The position numbers and the translations under genes are program-made. Shown here piece by piece: positions 1 to 7,478 of a stretch of 16,029 bases of DNA; position 1 is the first letter of the stretch, and the number at the start of each line of letters is the position of its first letter. The notes under the pieces were generated by a model that made no database searches, was not told the DNA's origin, and was given only the letters and a program-made list of their open reading frames with translations. The stretch is taken from the NCBI GenBank assembly GCA_030591305.1, contig JAUVBI010000041.1:1-16029 (forward strand), given 5' to 3'. The DNA is from Pseudomonadota bacterium. GTDB lineage: Bacteria; Pseudomonadota; Gammaproteobacteria; Pseudomonadales; Halieaceae.

Positions 1-32
1 CCCGCTCGTTTACCCGCTCGTTTACCCGCTCG
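1..32. repeat. 12-bp tandem repeat spanning the stop of the large subunit gene
   Basis: The 12-base unit CCCGCTCGTTTA occurs at 1-12 and 13-24, and its first 8 bases occur again at 25-32. The array runs to the window edge and may continue beyond it. On the minus strand each full unit encodes Thr-Ser-Gly followed by TAA in the same frame as the molybdopterin subunit. The gene therefore ends at 22-24, and a second in-frame stop lies at 10-12. The simplest origin is slippage duplication of the 3' end of the gene. Confidence 0.85.
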
Positions 33-3000
33 TGACAGACACCGTTTGCTCTCGGTTGGGGCTTTGCACTGCCTCCATCAAGATAGAGGGAGCGTTATGC
101 GAATCAGTGATAATCACACCCTCGCCGTGCAGGGCGTCCTGCATTGCCGCAGACATTGTATGCAGGGGTGCACCGCCACCTTCGCCACAACCTTTGGCCC
201 CGTTATAGCTGAAAGGGGAGGGCGTTTCTGTCGCTGCACACTTGATGTCCGGCATATTCATGGACGTCATGGGTGCATAGTCGGTAAAGGTAGCAGTGAT
301 AAGGTTACCTTCATCGTCGAATTGGAAGGCCTCCTGCATCGCCGCGCCAATGCCGTGGCAGGTAGCACCGTGAACCTGACCCGCAACGATTTTGGGGTTT
401 AGAGCCACGCCACAATCATCAACCACCGCATAGTCGAGAATCTTCGGCTGGCAGGTTAGCTTGTCTACTTCTACCACTGCGATATGAATCTGGGGGGCGT
501 AGGTCAGAGTCTGGTTGCCCATTTTCTTCTCCAGATCGGGTAGATCAAAAGGTGGCTTGTAAATATACTGTACGTTGAGGTTAATATCGCGCAAGTTCTC
601 GGGCACAGTTGCCGTATTACAGTTGGCCAGATTAGACAGCATCCAGAAGTTGATATTGCGTTCCGGCTGTCCGATGACGCTAACCTGTGGGCCCATATCG
701 CCGACACCTAATTCCAGCTCCTCCACGGTTGCCTTCAACATGAATGTTGCAAGCTGCAGCAACTGGTCTTTTAGCTCCATGGCAGCGCCGTGAGCTGCAG
801 ATATCCCGGTTACCACGAACTGGCTGGCTATGGTGCCAGAGAGGCCGCCGTAGGTATTCCAGTGGCTGTCGTAGCCCGAACGTACGGTCACCATGTCGGG
901 GCTTATATTGAGGTCATCGGCAACGGCCTGGGCGGTCACAGTTTCATGCCCCTGGCCTGACGGTGCCGAGCCCAGAGTGACAATAACAGAACCATCGAGT
1001 CCAATTTTGACCCGTGCCGCTTCGGTGTTGCCAGAAAATATGGAATCGGGGTTTACATACAGAACCTGACCAAAGTTATTGGTGCCGGAATCGATGGTAG
1101 AACCGATGCCAATGCCGATTAAACGGCCCTCCTGGCGGGCGGCTTTCTGTTTTTTCTTCCACTCGTCCCAGTCAATCAGCTCTTTGGCCTTGGTCAGCAT
1201 ATTCGGGTAGTCACCCGAATCATAGATGCAGCCGTTGGGCGTGGTGTAGGGAAACTGCTCCGGCTTTATATAGTTGCGCATGCGCATATCATCGGACGGA
1301 ATGTTCAGCTCGTGGGCGCAGATATCAATCACCCTCTCCATAAACCACAGGTGTTGCAGGCGTGAATAGCCGCGATTGGGTGTGCATGGGGCCTTGTTGG
1401 AAACAACTTGAGTGAAATCAATATGGAGATTGCGAATACCATACATGCCAGGGTAAACCTGTGGCCAGATAGAAGCTCCCAGTGGCTCATAGCGAGTCAG
1501 TGCGCCACAATCGTCCAGGTGCCGCGAGCGAAGACCAATAATCACCCCGTCTGCATCCAGAGCCACCTGGGTGTCGAGGAATGTGCGCTCTCCACCGTGG
1601 AAGTTAGCCAGATTGTCGCTGCGGGTCTCGACCCACTTCACGGTGCGGCCGCCACAGGCGCGTGATGCCAGAGCGGCGAGCCCCATGTAGGTATAGGTGT
1701 TTGTTTTGGTGCCGAAATTGCCCCCTGAATCGTGGGCGCGGCAACGAATTTGCTCGGTGCTTACCTTGAGGAACAAGCCAATCAATTGTGTGCTGACACC
1801 CGGTAGGCCTGTGTTGTTGATGATGTCAATGTCACCTCTGGGAGACCAGGTTGCAACGGCGCCGGCAGTTTCGATTGGTGTACTGGAAAAACGATGAAAA
1901 TGCAGGCGACCGATATCAATGACGTGTGCAGCTTCGGCAAAGGCCTTGTCTACCTCGCCGTGGTCCCACACGCCATGGAATATTGTATTGCTGCCTACCG
2001 CTTCGTGCAGAATGGGATCATCTTTGAGGGCGTCCTCACTCAGTACAATCGCCTTAAGGGGCTCGTATTCTACCTCCACCAACTCAATGGCATCCTCAAC
2101 CTCGCGGGCCGATTTGGCAATGATCATAACCACGGGTTCGCCCTGGTAACGCACCCGGTCAGTGGCAATGCCATAGTCTTTTACCAGGCCACCTGGTTCC
2201 GCACCAATTTGCAGGAAGGGGTCGGTCATTTCTGCGACTTGCTCGCCCGTCATTGTACATATAACGCTGTCTAATTTTTCTGCTGCAGACACGTCAATAT
2301 TCAGGATTCGTGCATGGGAATAGGGCGAGGCCACAAAGCCCATGTGCAGCATATCTGCGCTCTGATAGTCATCCACAAACAGTCCGTGGCCACGTACCAG
2401 TCGCTCGTCTTCCTTGCGCCGTAATTTCTGGCCAATCCATTTGCCATCGCCACTGCCATCGACACTAATGTTATTTTCAATGGGGGATTGCAGTGGCCTG
2501 GGTGCATCCTTGCGTAATGGTTTGCGAACCGAGGGTGACGCCTGCTCTGTGACAGACTCCTGTTCTGTTGCGGGCTGTGCTTTTTCGCCCCCGAACAAGC
2601 CGCGAAAAAAGGCCATAATACCTGCCAGGAAACCTTCGCTCACTGGTTGCAGCAGCGCCTGGGCGGAAATCGCTTCAAAGTGCTCTTTGCTTACCAGTGC
2701 ATCCTGCAGGCTGTCGATTACCTTGATAATTTCTTTCTCGGCGATGCCGCGCAGGCCGCCACCGGCAATGGACAGGATTTTTCCATATATCTGGGTAGTA
2801 CCGTCCCATTTGATAAGCGTTCCACCGCCCGCATTGTCTTCAAGGTCGAAGCCCACGACCATATTATAGGCACCACCCATGACTTTTCCTTTGCCGACAT
2901 AACTGGCGCGGAGGGGCGGAATGTTGTCCAGCAGGCTCATTTCGGTTGTGGCTATGGCGTGTACCTTTCCTATGCCTACCTTGACCTTGACCACGGACGT

Positions 3001-3138
3001 GTTGGGGTCGGACTCTTTTTTGCTCATGCTGTGGTACATGGGCAGTACTGGCAGAAACTTTTGTGGGTCCGAGAGTAGCTCAAAGGTATCGGCAAGTGGG
3101 ATGCCGACCTTAAAATCACCGTTGAATGACATTTCCAT
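22..3138 (-). CDS. Molybdenum hydroxylase large subunit (CoxL/XDH family) with fused N-terminal CoxG domain
   Basis: Catalytic subunit of a xanthine dehydrogenase/CO dehydrogenase-family enzyme, 1038 residues where CoxL-type subunits are usually about 800. Residues 1-150 are a CoxG-type SRPBCC domain. Residues 151-231 form a linker with a hydrophobic, amphipathic stretch at about 168-183 followed by a Pro/Gln/Glu-rich, charged part. From about 232 the canonical large subunit begins. Visible cofactor and active-site motifs are GGNFG (472-476), PSGQGHE (726-732, Gln729) and GCGEGG (983-988), where Glu986 matches the catalytic glutamate of the family. The active-site loop reads PNRGYSR (587-593) and lacks the cysteine of true form I CO dehydrogenase (AYXCSFR). 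It starts 3 bases after the 2Fe-2S subunit stop, with GGGAG at 3148-3152 as ribosome binding site. The substrate is unknown; an N-heterocycle or other organic compound is more likely than CO. Family assignment is firm, function inferred. Confidence 0.93.
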   Translation of the reverse strand: MEMSFNGDFKVGIPLADTFELLSDPQKFLPVLPMYHSMSKKESDPNTSVVKVKVGIGKVHAIATTEMSLLDNIPPLRASYVGKGKVMGGAYNMVVGFDLEDNAGGGTLIKWDGTTQIYGKILSIAGGGLRGIAEKEIIKVIDSLQDALVSKEHFEAISAQALLQPVSEGFLAGIMAFFRGLFGGEKAQPATEQESVTEQASPSVRKPLRKDAPRPLQSPIENNISVDGSGDGKWIGQKLRRKEDERLVRGHGLFVDDYQSADMLHMGFVASPYSHARILNIDVSAAEKLDSVICTMTGEQVAEMTDPFLQIGAEPGGLVKDYGIATDRVRYQGEPVVMIIAKSAREVEDAIELVEVEYEPLKAIVLSEDALKDDPILHEAVGSNTIFHGVWDHGEVDKAFAEAAHVIDIGRLHFHRFSSTPIETAGAVATWSPRGDIDIINNTGLPGVSTQLIGLFLKVSTEQIRCRAHDSGGNFGTKTNTYTYMGLAALASRACGGRTVKWVETRSDNLANFHGGERTFLDTQVALDADGVIIGLRSRHLDDCGALTRYEPLGASIWPQVYPGMYGIRNLHIDFTQVVSNKAPCTPNRGYSRLQHLWFMERVIDICAHELNIPSDDMRMRNYIKPEQFPYTTPNGCIYDSGDYPNMLTKAKELIDWDEWKKKQKAARQEGRLIGIGIGSTIDSGTNNFGQVLYVNPDSIFSGNTEAARVKIGLDGSVIVTLGSAPSGQGHETVTAQAVADDLNISPDMVTVRSGYDSHWNTYGGLSGTIASQFVVTGISAAHGAAMELKDQLLQLATFMLKATVEELELGVGDMGPQVSVIGQPERNINFWMLSNLANCNTATVPENLRDINLNVQYIYKPPFDLPDLEKKMGNQTLTYAPQIHIAVVEVDKLTCQPKILDYAVVDDCGVALNPKIVAGQVHGATCHGIGAAMQEAFQFDDEGNLITATFTDYAPMTSMNMPDIKCAATETPSPFSYNGAKGCGEGGGAPLHTMSAAMQDALHGEGVIITDSHNAPSILMEAVQSPNREQTVSVTSG

Positions 3139-3141
3139 AAC

Positions 3142-3630
3142 TCAGGACTCCCGCATGTTCTTGGCGGCCGCATCGACGGCCTTGATGATGTTTATATAAC
3201 CGGTGCAGCGACACACGTTACCGGAAATGCCCTTGCAAATTTGTTCGCGGTTTGGTTGGGGGTTTTCCTCCAGCAGGGTCTTGGCAGCCAGCAGCATGCC
3301 CGGCGTGCAGTAACCACATTGCAGGCCGTGATGCTCTGAAAAAGCGGCCTGTAGAGGGTGAAACTTCCCATCTTGTTCAAGCCCTTCCACTGTTTCTATC
3401 ACTCCGCCATCGGCCTGTACGGCCAGTGCGGTGCAGGACTTTATTAACTTGCCATTGAGTACAACACTGCAGGCGCCGCAGTAGCTGGTATCGCAGCCGA
3501 TATGGGTGCCGGTTAATGCCAGTTCCTCGCGGATAAATTCAACCAACAGCATGCGAGGCTCAATTTCTCGCTGGTAGCTCGCACCGTTTACGGTTATGTC
3601 GATAACAACTGTTTGTCCCAAATTATGCAT
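3142..3630 (-). CDS. Molybdenum hydroxylase small subunit, two 2Fe-2S clusters (CoxS-like)
   Basis: 162-residue iron-sulfur subunit that carries electrons from the molybdenum site to FAD. It is the usual length for the family. The N-terminal plant-type ferredoxin domain has Cys46, Cys51, Cys54 and Cys66. The C-terminal helical domain binds the second cluster through Cys105 and Cys108 (CGYC) and Cys140 and Cys142 (CRC). All eight ligands are present, so the subunit should be functional. Its ATG lies inside the last codons of the FAD subunit gene (8-base overlap), which implies translational coupling. No signal peptide is seen, so the enzyme is cytoplasmic. The same architecture serves CO dehydrogenase, quinoline, isoquinoline and nicotine oxidoreductases, so this subunit does not decide the substrate. 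Confidence 0.95.
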   Translation of the reverse strand: MHNLGQTVVIDITVNGASYQREIEPRMLLVEFIREELALTGTHIGCDTSYCGACSVVLNGKLIKSCTALAVQADGGVIETVEGLEQDGKFHPLQAAFSEHHGLQCGYCTPGMLLAAKTLLEENPQPNREQICKGISGNVCRCTGYINIIKAVDAAAKNMRES

Positions 3631-4516
3631 AGCGATGTCCCCCTGATATGATTTCTCCCTGGCAACGGGCTAGCGCCCGTTCTCCTGCCTCAACTACCAG
3701 CTTCTGGAGCATGGCGCGTTTAAATGGCGCTGTCCCGCGGGCATCGGGGGGAGGCTCTGTGCCGGTCACTATCGTTTTGGCGGCTAATTCCAGCAGTTCT
3801 GTGCTTATCTCCTTGCCGATTAATTGTGCTTCAGCCTCTTCGGATACCACGGCGACAGGTGCTGCGGATCCCAGGGCGATACGAGCGGCGGTACAGGTAT
3901 TGGCCTCTATGGTCAGCTGAACCCCTGCAGAGGCCGTGGGGTAGGCCGGTGCTGCGCGCTTGAACGCCACATAGGCGCTGCCCGATCCCGTAGGTGGTAC
4001 GGCTATTTGTATCTCGGTGACCAGTTCAGCGGCGCCCAGGCAGGTGGTGTAGGCGTCGAGAATAAACTCGGTGATTGATACGCTGCGGTCCCCCCCGGGA
4101 CCTGTGAGTAGCAGTGTGGCGTCAAGGGTTCGCAATCCCGTGGGCCAGTCGCCGCTGGGGTCTGCGACGCTGACGCCGCCACCGATAGTGCCCATGTTGC
4201 GTACCTGGCGGTCGGCGATGCCACCGCCACATTCAGCCAGCAGGGGAATGATGCTTGCTACTTCTGATGCGGCAATCTGGGCGTGGGTTGCCAGGGCACC
4301 AATATGCAAGGTTTGCCCGCGTTGTTCGATATGGTTCATATTTGGCAGGTGCCCGATATCAACAAGTTCAGTCATTTCACCAATGCGCATTTTCAGCATG
4401 GGGATAAGGCTTTGGCCGCCGGCCATTACAGAGGCATCGTCACCAAAGCGTGATAGTAAACCTATCGCTGCTTGCAGGGTATCTGGCCGGTGGTAGTTAA
4501 AAGGTGCGGGGTACAT
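3623..4516 (-). CDS. Molybdenum hydroxylase FAD-binding medium subunit (CoxM-like)
   Basis: 297-residue flavoprotein subunit that accepts electrons from the 2Fe-2S subunit and passes them to the final acceptor. Two FAD-contact motifs of the family are visible: AGGQSL at 32-37 (AGGHSL in CoxM) and TIGGG at 110-114, followed by ADPSGDWP at 118-125. The length is normal for CoxM. The start at 4516 is supported by a GAGGGAGA-type ribosome binding site at 4521-4528. The gene follows the binding-protein-like gene by 18 bases and overlaps the iron-sulfur gene by 8. I see no NAD-binding domain here or nearby, so the electron acceptor is open; quinone is plausible given the CoxG domain fused to the large subunit. 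Confidence 0.94.
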   Translation of the reverse strand: MYPAPFNYHRPDTLQAAIGLLSRFGDDASVMAGGQSLIPMLKMRIGEMTELVDIGHLPNMNHIEQRGQTLHIGALATHAQIAASEVASIIPLLAECGGGIADRQVRNMGTIGGGVSVADPSGDWPTGLRTLDATLLLTGPGGDRSVSITEFILDAYTTCLGAAELVTEIQIAVPPTGSGSAYVAFKRAAPAYPTASAGVQLTIEANTCTAARIALGSAAPVAVVSEEAEAQLIGKEISTELLELAAKTIVTGTEPPPDARGTAPFKRAMLQKLVVEAGERALARCQGEIISGGHRYA

Positions 4517-4534
4517 GGGTTCTCCCTCGAGGAT

Positions 4535-5389
4535 TCAGTGATGTGATTTAATAAATTTGAATTCGTACAATTCTGCTGCAGGCCGGCTGTTCAGCCCCTG
4601 ACTTTCGGCCATGGAATCAACGGCATCCTGCAACAGGTTCTCGTAGCTAAAGCCGAACGGGTTGTAACACTGGCGTATGGTTTCAATGGCTTGACCCAGG
4701 TGTTCTATATTCATGGAAAATGTTTCCTGTAACACATGGCTCAATAGTTCATCATCATCGAAGATTGCTTTCATGGCCAGTTGGAATGTCTCTGTCATAG
4801 TAGCAATTAACTGCGGCTCGCGTTCATACATTTCATTAGAGACCGCCAGGCCCGTGCTGGGCAGGCGAAGGTCTTCACCAATAAAAGCCAGGGTGTTGAG
4901 GCCGTGAGACGCCATTTCATGAGGCAAGTACAGGGAGCTTAGTAACGCTCCTTTGACGCTGCCGGAAGTGAGCAGGCCAAGCCTTGCAATATCATCCCGG
5001 CAGGGTAACAAGCTACAGGAGGCGTTATTGTCACCGAGTATTTTGCTCAAAAATTGAGCAGGTGCAGTGGAGTCCGGAAAACTGGCCAATCGCGCCTGCC
5101 CCAGGTCACTCACTGTGTTAATGTCAGGCCCACCGTACAGCCAGAACATCGGCTTGTCACAAGCTACAAAGATTACCTTGCGTTTTTTCCCACCCAGGAA
5201 ACTATTGAGAGCTGCATCACAGGAAGTATGAAAGGTGTTGTCCGGTAGAGCCTCATCGGGTACGAAGGTGGTGTCCAGTAATTCTACTGATAAACCCTGG
5301 CTGGCGTACATACCAGCCGATTGAGCTATTGAGTGGCACAATAGTTCGTGACAGTCAAAAGCCTTGAAACCTAGGTGTACTGAGTTCAT
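4535..5389 (-). CDS. Leaderless substrate-binding-protein-like protein (NMT1/THI5-type fold)
   Basis: 284 residues that resemble the periplasmic binding-protein fold of the NMT1/THI5/SsuA type. Features include an early beta-strand (VHLGFKAFD), a helix starting near Ile21 with the 'GMYASQGLSVEL' pattern, a central segment FHTSCDAALNSFLGGK, and the domain-crossing region with DLGQARLASFPDS (about 105-117). There is no signal peptide or lipobox, because the protein begins directly with the fold, so it should be cytoplasmic. No ABC permease or ATPase gene is near. It is first in the operon and 18 bases ahead of the FAD subunit, so it probably binds the substrate or product of the molybdoenzyme, or acts as a sensor or accessory protein. 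The cysteine-rich CCCFC motif of yeast THI5 pyrimidine synthase is not apparent. No strong Shine-Dalgarno sequence precedes the ATG. Fold assignment is moderate, role inferred. Confidence 0.7.
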   Translation of the reverse strand: MNSVHLGFKAFDCHELLCHSIAQSAGMYASQGLSVELLDTTFVPDEALPDNTFHTSCDAALNSFLGGKKRKVIFVACDKPMFWLYGGPDINTVSDLGQARLASFPDSTAPAQFLSKILGDNNASCSLLPCRDDIARLGLLTSGSVKGALLSSLYLPHEMASHGLNTLAFIGEDLRLPSTGLAVSNEMYEREPQLIATMTETFQLAMKAIFDDDELLSHVLQETFSMNIEHLGQAIETIRQCYNPFGFSYENLLQDAVDSMAESQGLNSRPAAELYEFKFIKSHH

Positions 5390-5620
5390 ATCACAACACT
5401 AGACTTATCCATTAACGCTGTCTTGTTCGACAGGGAAGATTCTGTTGACTGACAATGCGACATTGGGTGGGGAGTGCTTTTGATTTTCGATAGTAGGGCT
5501 CTCCCTATGTGGCAATGACAGAGGCCAGCAGATATACTCTCAGTCGAATTAATTATGATCTAAATGCGTAACACTCAGCAGTTATTGAGCAACTTCCAAT
5601 TGAGGTAAAGCGGTAGAGCG
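5390..5620. promoter_or_regulatory. Divergent promoter region between the molybdoenzyme operon and the LuxR-type regulator gene
   Basis: This 231-base gap must hold promoters for both directions. Three inverted repeats stand out. CTGTC-N6-GACAG (5418-5433) has the CTG-N10-CAG form of a lux box and lies 29-44 bases before the minus-strand start. CAATG-CGA-CATTG lies at 5453-5465, and TAGGG-CTCT-CCCTA at 5494-5507. A weak plus-strand promoter guess is TGGCAA (5510-5515), 17 bases, then TATACT (5533-5538). The repeats are short and each could arise by chance, so only the regulatory nature of the region is well supported. Confidence 0.5.
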
Positions 5621-6334
5621 ATGAGTGCTATAGGGTCATTCAGTTTTCCCAGTGACTTCCAGCAGGAAAGTTTGAAGCTGATCGAACGTTTTATGGTTCT
5701 TCAATCCTCCTTGTTCTGCCTGGTTGACCCCAATATGTCGCACAAGGGTGTGGTGGCACACAATCTGGCGAAGGAAGACGATAAGTTATACCAGAATTAC
5801 TACATGCATATGGACCCACTTAACCCCAGCTTATACGAGAAGGGCAGCGAGACGGTGGTTCATATGGATTCCGTTATGACGCCTCATTTCATAAAGCAAT
5901 CTGTCTATTATCAGGACTTCCTGAAGCCTCTGAATTACCGTTATTGCACCGATATTTTTTTTCGCTTCGAGGGAAAGATCATTGCAGTGATCACTCTTTT
6001 AAGGGCGCAACAGCAAGGTGCATTTACCGCTGCCGAGCTGTCTTTGCTGCGGAAATTGCAGCCATTTTTGGAATATACCCTCAATACTGTCTACATGCCC
6101 AAACGTATGGCTGAGCGAGCGACTATTGAACAGCAATATAAGCTCACAGGAAGGGAGCTGGATGTGTTGGAATTAGTAGTGTCCGGAGCAAGCAATAAAG
6201 TGATCGCCAGTGAGTTGACCTTGAGCCTGGCTACTATAAAAACCCACCTGCAACATATCTACCACAAGGCGGGTGTAATCTCGCGTGCAGAATTACTGTC
6301 CCTGATTATTTCTGACCTGAAATTGATTGCGTAG
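5621..6334 (+). CDS. LuxR-family transcriptional regulator
   Basis: 237-residue DNA-binding regulator. The C-terminal LuxR/FixJ-type helix-turn-helix spans about 173-230 (LTGRELDVLELV, then SNKVIASELTLSLATIKTHL and the recognition-helix region). The N-terminal 160 residues form a GAF-like or autoinducer-domain-like sensor region with a YYMHMDPLNP segment (60-69). It lacks the clear tryptophan pattern of acyl-homoserine-lactone receptors. There is no receiver-domain aspartate pocket, so it is not an ordinary two-component response regulator. It probably senses a small ligand directly. It is transcribed divergently from the molybdoenzyme operon and stands before the dehydrogenase, which fits a local regulator of both arms. 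GAGG at 5602-5605 is rather far from the ATG, and the weaker TAGAGC at 5614-5619 is closer. Confidence 0.88.
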   Translation: MSAIGSFSFPSDFQQESLKLIERFMVLQSSLFCLVDPNMSHKGVVAHNLAKEDDKLYQNYYMHMDPLNPSLYEKGSETVVHMDSVMTPHFIKQSVYYQDFLKPLNYRYCTDIFFRFEGKIIAVITLLRAQQQGAFTAAELSLLRKLQPFLEYTLNTVYMPKRMAERATIEQQYKLTGRELDVLELVVSGASNKVIASELTLSLATIKTHLQHIYHKAGVISRAELLSLIISDLKLIA

Positions 6335-6463
6335 GGCCCTTTTTTTATTAACCCCGCCTTTGGCATCGTCATTCTTTTGGCTGATTACATTATTATCGTC
6401 TTTACTGGTACAGTATTTTGTCGCTGTTTCAATGCATCGAGTGGCTCACAGTGGAGATGATAA
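6335..6463. promoter_or_regulatory. Probable promoter/operator region ahead of the short-chain dehydrogenase
   Basis: 129 bases separate the regulator and dehydrogenase genes. An inverted repeat TACTG-GTA-CAGTA lies at 6403-6415, about 49 bases before the dehydrogenase ATG, and is a candidate operator. A weak promoter-like pair, TTGGCT (6377-6382) and TTTACT (6401-6406) with 18 bases between, overlaps it. GGGCCC followed by seven Ts just after the regulator stop resembles a terminator but has no loop. Confidence 0.3.
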
Positions 6464-7282
6464 ATGAGTATTGATTTGGATGGAAAAATTGCGCTGGTAA
6501 CGGGAGCGGCGAGCGGTATCGGTGAGTCTGTTGCAAAAACCCTGGCCGGCGCCGGTGCCATGGTGATTGTTACTGATTTGGAGGAGCAGTCTGCCAGGGC
6601 AGCCAATATTATTGCGGATATCGAAAGTGCCGGGGGTAATGCCGAGTTCAAGGTGCTGGATATAAGCAATGAACAGCACTGGATAGCGGTGATGGACAGT
6701 ATTCAGCGCAGCCATGGGGGCTTGGATGTACTTGTAAATAATGCCGGTGTTGTTCTGGTTAAACCTATCGAAGAGACCAGTCTTGAGGAGCTTCGCTGGA
6801 TATCCAGAGTTAATATAGAAGGCGTTTTCCTCGGTGTAAAATACGCCGTACCCCTGATGAAATTGAGCGGACAGGCGAATCCGGCCGGTGCTTCCATCAT
6901 TAATTTTTCATCGGCGATGGGAATTAAGGGCTATCCTTTTGGTTCCCTTTATAGCTTAACCAAGGGGGCAATACGCGCATTCAGCAAGTCCATTGCATTG
7001 GAATTTGCCCAGCAGCAGTACAATATCCGGGTTAACTCACTGCATCCGGGGCTGGTTGATACACCAATGGTAGAGCACGAGGCCGAGAAGCTTGCGGCAC
7101 TGGGGGCGATGGGTACATCAAACTCCCAGGAGATGCGGCAGGCTTTCGAGAACCTGAACCCACTGGGCCGTATGGGTACGCCGCAGGAGCTGGCCAATGC
7201 AGTATTGTTTCTGGCCTCAGACCTGAGCTCTTTTGTAACGGGCTCTGAAATGACGGTAGATGGCGGAGAAACCGCCCAATAA
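6464..7282 (+). CDS. Short-chain dehydrogenase/reductase (SDR), probably NAD-dependent
   Basis: 272-residue classical SDR, a cytoplasmic alcohol/ketone oxidoreductase. The cofactor motif TGAASGIG lies at 13-20. Asp38 at the end of the second strand (VTDLE) points to NAD(H) rather than NADP(H). NNAG is at 92-95. The catalytic residues are Ser149 or Ser150 (NFSSAMG), Tyr163 and Lys167 (YSLTK). The C-terminal VTGSEMTVDGG is typical of the family. The start is supported by GTGGAG at 6451-6456, seven bases before the ATG. The gene follows the LuxR-type regulator and precedes the transporter by 196 bases on the same strand. It may oxidise a hydroxyl group formed in the pathway served by the divergent molybdoenzyme. 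The exact substrate cannot be read from the sequence. Confidence 0.95.
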   Translation: MSIDLDGKIALVTGAASGIGESVAKTLAGAGAMVIVTDLEEQSARAANIIADIESAGGNAEFKVLDISNEQHWIAVMDSIQRSHGGLDVLVNNAGVVLVKPIEETSLEELRWISRVNIEGVFLGVKYAVPLMKLSGQANPAGASIINFSSAMGIKGYPFGSLYSLTKGAIRAFSKSIALEFAQQQYNIRVNSLHPGLVDTPMVEHEAEKLAALGAMGTSNSQEMRQAFENLNPLGRMGTPQELANAVLFLASDLSSFVTGSEMTVDGGETAQ

Positions 7283-7431
7283 ACATGTTTAATACTTTCC
7301 TGTCTCATCCTTTTGGTGGATAGATGGTGCCGGCGAGGCTTACGTAGTATAGCGTTGATAAAAAATGTAATATCAGGGGGAGTTGTATAAAAATTGTATG
7401 TAAATTACGCTCCGTTGTTAAATCGCTTTCC

Positions 7432-7454
7432 GGGCCTACCGGTGGCCCTGTTTT
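7432..7454 (+). terminator. Hairpin with short T tract, possible terminator or attenuator
   Basis: GGGCC (7432-7436) and GGCCC (7444-7448) can pair around a 7-base loop, and TGTTTT follows. It lies 150 bases after the dehydrogenase stop and 24 bases before the transporter ATG. It could end the dehydrogenase transcript or attenuate read-through into the transporter-amidase-cytochrome genes. The stem is only 5 pairs and the T tract is short. Confidence 0.3.
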
Positions 7455-7478
7455 AAAATTGGATTTATTATCAGCAAT

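Noticed and set aside
46..2900. Many plus-strand open frames of 60-150 codons opposite the large subunit gene.
   Set aside because: They are antisense shadows of a strongly conserved enzyme, with no domain signatures and low-complexity composition.
22..4516. A true aerobic CO dehydrogenase (form I coxMSL).
   Set aside because: The large-subunit loop lacks the AYXCSFR cysteine needed for the Mo-Cu site, and no coxD/E/F genes are in the window.
4535..5389. A THI5-type pyrimidine synthase.
   Set aside because: The cysteine-rich motif of yeast THI5 is not seen and no thiamine genes are adjacent.
6332..6350. GGGCCC plus T7 after the regulator gene as an intrinsic terminator.
   Set aside because: The palindrome has no loop, so it cannot form a stable hairpin.
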